A stretch of 64,000 bases of DNA from Marthasterias glacialis (Eukaryota > Echinodermata > Asteroidea > Forcipulatida > Asteriidae): the NCBI GenBank assembly GCA_911728455.2, contig OU452219.1, forward strand, positions 7,934,320 through 7,998,319. The letters run 5' to 3'. Both the position numbers and the translations under genes were made by a program. Below, piece by piece: positions 61,101-64,000 of this stretch. The notes under the pieces were generated by a model. It worked only from the letters and a program-made list of their open reading frames with translations, made no database searches and had not been told where the DNA came from. Positions within the stretch are counted from its first letter, which is position 1, and every line of letters begins with the position of its first letter.

Positions 61101-62568
61101 TTCTTCTTGTGCTATCTAAGTAGTGTGGGTTCGGCAATGGAATCAGTTATGGCCAGTCATTGTTTTATAGAGGAAATGACTCTCCCTTTGTCAGGAACGA
61201 AATATTAATTGCCCTACCAAAAGTGTCTTGGATATTTGGTGGACATACATTTGTAAAAAGCAAAAGACCTGACGGTACTCAAAACTAAGTTTGTGGTTAA
61301 CCCACGGAGTGGTTTTTTCTTGTGACAATCTTTTTTGGTTCTGACCGAGCTAGGATGCATTTCCTGAGAATCGTTACTCATGTATTGTGTGTTTGAATCA
61401 CAAACATCAGCTCATGTGAAGTGATAGCATTGCCAATAGTGAACCATCGACCTCCAAATAAACCCAACATATTTGGTGCCCCTTTGATTTTGTCATTGTA
61501 CCCTGCCTTAAAAATATGAATTCCAATCCTTTATGTGCCCTTTACCTGTGGCAAATTCTCCTGGCCCTTCTGAGAATAAAACATTTTTTTGTGTGTGTGT
61601 GAAGCTAGTCATGTTTTATTGTCAATACTTTGATGTGGAGAGATACCACAACTATTAATGTAAGTTGTTGACATTAAAGACAGGGTTTTAAATCAACTTT
61701 AAGATAAAGTTCTGACCTTGAATCTCAGTGAAACGTCCACACTTGGCTGAAATTGCAGAACTAACATTTCATTGAAAAAAAAAAAAAGAAAGCATGTCGA
61801 AAGAACACGACATTGAAAATAGTTCCAATTCATACTGGTCCAAAGCAGTTGTTTTTTCTCGGTGCATTTTGTATAGTTCATATTCTACTGACATTCAATT
61901 GTTCTTGCTAAGCTACCCAATTTCAGCCTACAGCTTCCAAACAGATTTTTTGACACGTGCATACATTTAGTAAATATTGATTGTCAAAGACAAAAAAAAC
62001 CGGCCATACATCACTGATATTACTGTAACAAACTTAGTTTGCTCCCTGGTGCAAGGCCACATGTTCAGGGCTACTACCACCACATAAACTTTACTTTTGC
62101 TGTGTAACATCCATAGTTGTGTCAGTCTTTGTTTGTTTGAGGGGAGTTTGGGCAAAAACAAAGTGACAAACTAAAAATTTAAATTCCTTCCTCTTAAAGA
62201 CAAAGTGAGCACAATTTCTGATTCGGAGAAAATATATGCAGCCAGAAATGTTGAAATATGGCAACTCATATTACAGAGAGGTCAACCACAGTAAAGGTTC
62301 TCTGAAGACATATTCTTAAATGACATTGTCAGTAGTAAGAAGTAGTGTTATACAAAAGATTTCCTATTCTAATTTTTTTGCTTTTCAGGTTCCAGAATCC
62401 TTCATGAATGTTTCAACCTGCACCCTGCGTGAATTCTTTGACGCCATCAAACTTGGCAAGGATTCCGAACCATCCTGGAAGAAGACAATTTATAAAGTGA
62501 TCGGCAAGCTGGACGAACCGCTGCCCGAGTTCTTCAAGTCGTCAAACTGCTTGGAGGAGCTTGAGTAG
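44652..62568 (+). CDS. prox1: Prospero homeobox transcription factor (PROX1/prospero orthologue)
   Basis: Join 44652-46156, 49945-50143, 54251-54394, 55419-55580 and 62389-62568, giving 729 codons plus TAG (vertebrate PROX1 is 737). The product is a nuclear DNA-binding factor. In animals this family drives cell-cycle exit and differentiation of neural progenitors and other organ precursors. Visible in order: KRRR nuclear signal (14-17), LRTLL (53-57) and MSQLL (82-86) matching the PROX1 nuclear-receptor boxes, [10 protein letters not shown] (181-190), a basic coiled coil (236-270), [10 protein letters not shown] (331-340), [10 protein letters not shown] (425-434), IKSE (541-544), and the homeo-Prospero domain (about 576-729). 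The start is the first in-frame ATG after a TGA at 44535 and lies 13 residues before KRRR, as in PROX1. Its Kozak context is weak (C at -3, T at +4). Orthology is very likely; copy number is unknown. Confidence 0.95.
46305..46360 (-). mobile_element. Degenerate tRNA-like SINE head
   Basis: The reverse complement reads AAGTGGTCTAGAGGTTAAGG then CATCTGCTTTAGAAAGTGGAAGG, with an A box (TGGTCTAGAGG) and an anticodon-arm-like segment. The B box is eroded. It is a remnant of a tRNA-derived SINE, not a tRNA gene. Confidence 0.45.
47421..47541. mobile_element. Foldback element, family E
   Basis: The left arm 47421-47455 (GGCCATATCCGAG...GGCTATGGCTCCGGCT) is the imperfect inverse of the right arm 47509-47541 (AGCCGTAGCCATAGCTGC...GGACATGGC), with a 54-bp loop. 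No ORF is present. It is a short MITE-like hairpin inside the intron. Confidence 0.65.
48000..48680. promoter_or_regulatory. Candidate intronic enhancer block
   Basis: About 680 bp of balanced, repeat-free sequence within the first coding intron, GC-richer than its flanks. It has ATCTAATCGTCTCAATTCCC (48169-48188), TTTCGCTAATTTGG (48288-48301) and GGGGGTAATTCCCGG (48310-48324) homeodomain-type cores. The short open frames on both strands overlap each other. Conservation is inferred from texture only. Confidence 0.3.
49945..50143 (+). CDS. prox1: PROX coding exon 2 (residues 502-568)
   Basis: The 199-nt exon begins after TTGGTTTGTAG, completing codon 502 (AG|G, Arg), and ends in phase 0 after ACC (Thr568). 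It encodes a Ser-rich linker with [15 protein letters not shown]. The IKSE core (Lys542) sits where vertebrate PROX1 has its IKSE sumoylation site. It then has LSDLSGYSP, matching the PROX1 segment before the homeo-Prospero domain. A second AG at 49955-49956 would also keep the frame, shortening the protein by four residues. Confidence 0.9.
50144..50153 (+). promoter_or_regulatory. U12-type 5' splice site
   Basis: ATATCCTTTT directly follows the ACC codon (Thr568). It is the U11/U6atac-recognised donor of AT-AC introns. Confidence 0.93.
50611..50802 (+). mobile_element. Inverted-repeat element, family A, copy 4
   Basis: It starts GCCCAATATCATGGAGCTGC and ends GAGCAGCTCCATGAAACTGG, a clear terminal inverted repeat. 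The interior TTACCAGAATAAGGTTACCAG and TGTGACTGGTATCCTGC match copy 1 closely. It lies 467 nt inside the U12 intron. Confidence 0.75.
51880..52260. promoter_or_regulatory. Candidate intronic regulatory block
   Basis: GC-richer, repeat-free sequence in the U12-type intron, with many overlapping open frames on both strands, which argues against any of them being coding. No diagnostic motif was identified, so confidence is low. Confidence 0.2.
53888..54020 (-). mobile_element. Inverted-repeat element, family A, copy 5, - strand
   Basis: CTGCTAAGCAAAAGC, GGGAACCAGCTACC, GTCACATGGCATTTTGACTGG and TTTAGCAGCTCTATAAAATC are the reverse-complement order of copy 4. It ends 230 nt before the U12 acceptor. 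Confidence 0.65.
54232..54250 (+). promoter_or_regulatory. U12-type branch site and AC acceptor
   Basis: TTCCTTAAC (54232-54240) is the U12 snRNA-complementary branch site. The terminal AC is 11 nt downstream of the branch A, inside the narrow distance range typical of U12 introns. There is no polypyrimidine tract, as expected for this class. Confidence 0.93.
54251..54394 (+). CDS. prox1: PROX coding exon 3 (residues 569-616), start of homeo-Prospero domain
   Basis: The 144-nt, phase 0-0 exon opens with [20 protein letters not shown] and continues through TRYPSS and VKFNR to TSQIIK. These are the first two helices of the atypical Prospero homeodomain. LRKAKLMFF and RYPSS are near-invariant in the family. 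The exon ends at AAG|GTAAAC. An upstream ATG at 54218 in the same frame lies inside the intron and is not the exon start. Confidence 0.95.
54395..55418 (+). other. PROX coding intron 3 (U2-type, 1.0 kb)
   Basis: GTAAAC donor and CACACGCAG acceptor, phase 0. It holds a G-run (about 54466-54476), a short TA repeat (54707-54724) and T-rich sequence before the acceptor. The 74-78-codon frames on either strand are not genes. Confidence 0.88.
54707..54724. repeat. (TA)n microsatellite
   Basis: Nine TA/AT dinucleotides inside intron 3. Confidence 0.75.
55419..55580 (+). CDS. prox1: PROX coding exon 4 (residues 617-670), recognition helix and Prospero domain
   Basis: The 162-nt, phase 0-0 exon runs from [19 protein letters not shown] (third, DNA-contacting helix of the homeodomain, residues 617-635) into the Prospero part with [20 protein letters not shown]. 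It is preceded by CACACGCAG and followed by CAG|GTAAGA. The match to vertebrate PROX1 and insect Prospero is nearly continuous, so the exon identity is certain. Confidence 0.97.
58740..58760. repeat. (ACATGT)n short repeat
   Basis: Three tandem ACATGT hexamers plus flanking bases, self-complementary. The motif TACATGTA is scattered through the whole window. Confidence 0.7.
59290..60780. promoter_or_regulatory. Candidate intronic regulatory region
   Basis: Much of this 1.5-kb stretch is repeat-free and balanced, apart from the C-run at 59427-59444 and a T-run near 59930. It includes an AATCTCCAATTAGAG homeodomain-type core (59983-59997). Its texture differs from the A/T-run-rich remainder of intron 4. 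No coding frame is convincing. Confidence 0.25.
62389..62568 (+). CDS. prox1: PROX coding exon 5 (residues 671-729), C-terminus
   Basis: The 180-nt terminal coding exon encodes 59 residues plus TAG (62566-62568). It has [35 protein letters not shown] and NCLEELE, the end of the Prospero domain, which packs against and extends the homeodomain. It ends at about the same residue as insect Prospero (…LEQLE) and three residues before the vertebrate PROX1 terminus. Confidence 0.97.
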   Translation, partial: VPESFMNVSTCTLREFFDAIKLGKDSEPSWKKTIYKVIGKLDEPLPEFFKSSNCLEELE

Positions 62569-63160
62569 GACGGAAAGAGGGACTAAAGATTACTCCATGC
62601 ATTCCACACCTGTTGATTCCGTGAATCACAACAAGACAGCTTAATCTCGGTTAAAATTAGATCAGATATCTTTAAGAAAATGTTCCCGTAGACCTTTGAG
62701 AATGAGGCCTGGTGATGGGACCGTAGATTGCAGACATACATTATGTGCACCATGCTCAAAATCAAACCGTAACACTGAGACTGGTGCCTGCGATGAGAAA
62801 TTGGCTCACCTCTGCCGATAAACTTGACGAAATATTGGCCTGGCCTAGAAAGCAATTAGCCGATGTTTGTAGCCATATCTTAATTTGGCTTGAGAGTGGC
62901 ACTCAGACGCATGTTCCCCTTTCTGCAGGTACTACATCTCAATCGTTGCTGCCTGCTGACAATCAAGTTCCTTAGAACCGGAGTTGATTGTAGCGTGGAT
63001 AGCCGGCCAGCGTTCATAATGCCAAACTATATTATTAAGAATGTGGTCACACAACACTCCTCTGTGTATAAACAACAACTCAAAGTGGAGAAGAAATATG
63101 TATTTATTATACAACTCACCCACTTTAAAAGTAAAATAAAAAAAGTACTTCTCCTTTTTA
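62569..63160 (+). other. prox1: PROX 3' UTR (proximal form)
   Basis: The sequence follows the TAG directly, with no further long frame that looks coding. An AATAAA at 63135-63140 could end a 3' UTR of about 590 nt. Vertebrate PROX1 3' UTRs are longer, so a distal end beyond the window, or at the weak ATTAAA at 63815-63820, is possible. Confidence 0.5.
63135..63140 (+). terminator. Candidate polyadenylation signal
   Basis: Canonical AATAAA 567 nt after the stop codon. T-rich sequence (CTTCTCCTTTTTATATT) follows within 30 nt. No cleavage site can be proven. Confidence 0.5.
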
Positions 63161-63592
63161 TATTAAAAAAAAAATAGCTGCATGCAACTGAAGATTTGAT
63201 ACACAAGAGAACATTTATAAACATATTTAAAAATTAGTATTTGGGAATTGAAAAGTGCCATAACAGTGTATTATATTCTACGTACGTATATCTTTTTACC
63301 GATTTTACCAATTGCTTTCATTGAATAATTGTACACTTGTAACAGAACTATGTGCCTCAAAGTCTTTGTGTAAGGGAAAGACGTGTGGTGGTTGCTTCAT
63401 TTTTGTAATGATGGTTAAAAGTGTGTGGATTTCTATTCATCGTCATTCCAAATCCAGCGAATAGGCTAATTGATTCATCCTGTTGAGGGGTTTGGTCAAC
63501 CTAATGTCACAAGGATTAATCAGATATTATATAAAACAGGAGAGCTGTATCTTCCTGAAATACCCTGAACAAGAACAAGGGCAAGAGTGGCA

Positions 63593-63604
63593 GGGGGGGG
63601 GGGA
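63593..63604. repeat. Short G homopolymer
   Basis: A run of about eleven G residues flanked by purine-rich sequence. Confidence 0.6.
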
Positions 63605-63659
63605 AGGAGAAGAAAGGTTAACTTAGACCTCAACTAATTGCAATGACATCTATCAAACA

Positions 63660-63930
63660 TTTGCAGCCAAAAGTGCCATTCATCACTCTGTAGGCGTTCC
63701 ACGTCAGGCTTGATCCATCCCTTTGGCTGTAGATGCCATATTCTACACGTCCTGGTTAATTGTTCTTAAGAGGGAGGGACGCTGCAGCCTGTGTATAGCT
63801 GGCCGAGGTATTTCATTAAATCAACCACACACTCACAGCCCTAATGGAATTCATCAGTATAACAAAGAAAGCCCAGACCTGCAGAGAGGCTCCACGTAAT
63901 CACTTTGTTCCAATAGTACTAAAATTAGGG
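63660..63930. promoter_or_regulatory. Candidate conserved non-coding block 3' of PROX
   Basis: Repeat-free, balanced sequence after the AATAAA, with GGTTAATTGTTCTTAAG (63754-63770) and CCTAATGGAATTCATC (63840-63855) homeodomain-type cores. It could be a distal 3' UTR or a downstream enhancer. Confidence 0.25.
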
Positions 63931-64000
63931 ATTTATATTGACAGAGTAATTATACTTGATATTTATGGTCATCTGATGTGACAATCATCATCCTCCTTCC

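Larger units (their letters stand above)
55581..62388 (+). other. PROX coding intron 4 (U2-type, 6.8 kb)
   Basis: GTAAGA donor and TTGCTTTTCAG acceptor, phase 0. It contains long C-runs (57126-57140 region, 59262-59277, 59427-59444), an ACATGT repeat at 58740-58760, several A- or T-runs, and repeat-free blocks near 56850-57010, 59290-60190 and 60380-60780 that could be regulatory. No additional coding exon is supported. Confidence 0.85.

Noticed and set aside
1-64000. CRISPR arrays, operons, phage or bacterial mobile elements
   Set aside because: No regularly spaced direct repeats with unique spacers were seen, and there are no dense coding frames. The intron-rich gene and SINEs show animal genomic DNA.

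Overview
The window is animal genomic DNA: AT-rich, dominated by interspersed repeats and microsatellites, with one recognisable host gene split into exons by spliceosomal introns. That gene, on the + strand from about 44.5 kb to about 63.1 kb, is the Prospero/PROX homeodomain transcription factor. Joining five coding exons by their splice phases gives an open protein of 729 residues, close to vertebrate PROX1 (737 aa). It carries an N-terminal KRRR nuclear-localisation motif, two LXXLL-like nuclear-receptor boxes, a coiled coil, an IKSE sumoylation-type site and a complete homeo-Prospero domain. The protein, together with the tRNA-derived SINEs and short inverted-repeat elements, suggests an invertebrate deuterostome, most likely an echinoderm such as a sea star. 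That placement is an inference made from memory, without a database search.

Layout. From 1 to about 44.5 kb no protein-coding gene was recognised. This flank holds tRNA-derived SINEs (6.5, 7.4, 9.3 and 20.0 kb), a 5'-truncated non-LTR retrotransposon tail (23.5-24.0 kb, - strand), at least five families of short inverted-repeat elements, simple repeats and tandem duplications. Between them lie long repeat-free, higher-complexity stretches that look like candidate regulatory DNA for the PROX gene. An acceptor at 44509-44510 opens an exon with a 141-nt 5' UTR and the 1505-nt first coding segment (44652-46156). The remaining coding exons are 49945-50143, 54251-54394, 55419-55580 and 62389-62568. 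A 3' UTR follows, with an AATAAA at 63135-63140.

The most notable feature is the second coding intron, 50144-54250. It has the hallmarks of a minor-spliceosome (U12-type) AT-AC intron: donor ATATCCTTTT, branch site TTCCTTAAC 11 nt before the end, and terminal AC. Only this pairing keeps the reading frame into the homeo-Prospero domain. Drosophila prospero is known for a twintron with a U12-type intron in this part of the gene. Here I see the U12 intron but no convincing nested U2 intron. Two copies of one inverted-repeat element lie in opposite orientation near the two ends of this intron.
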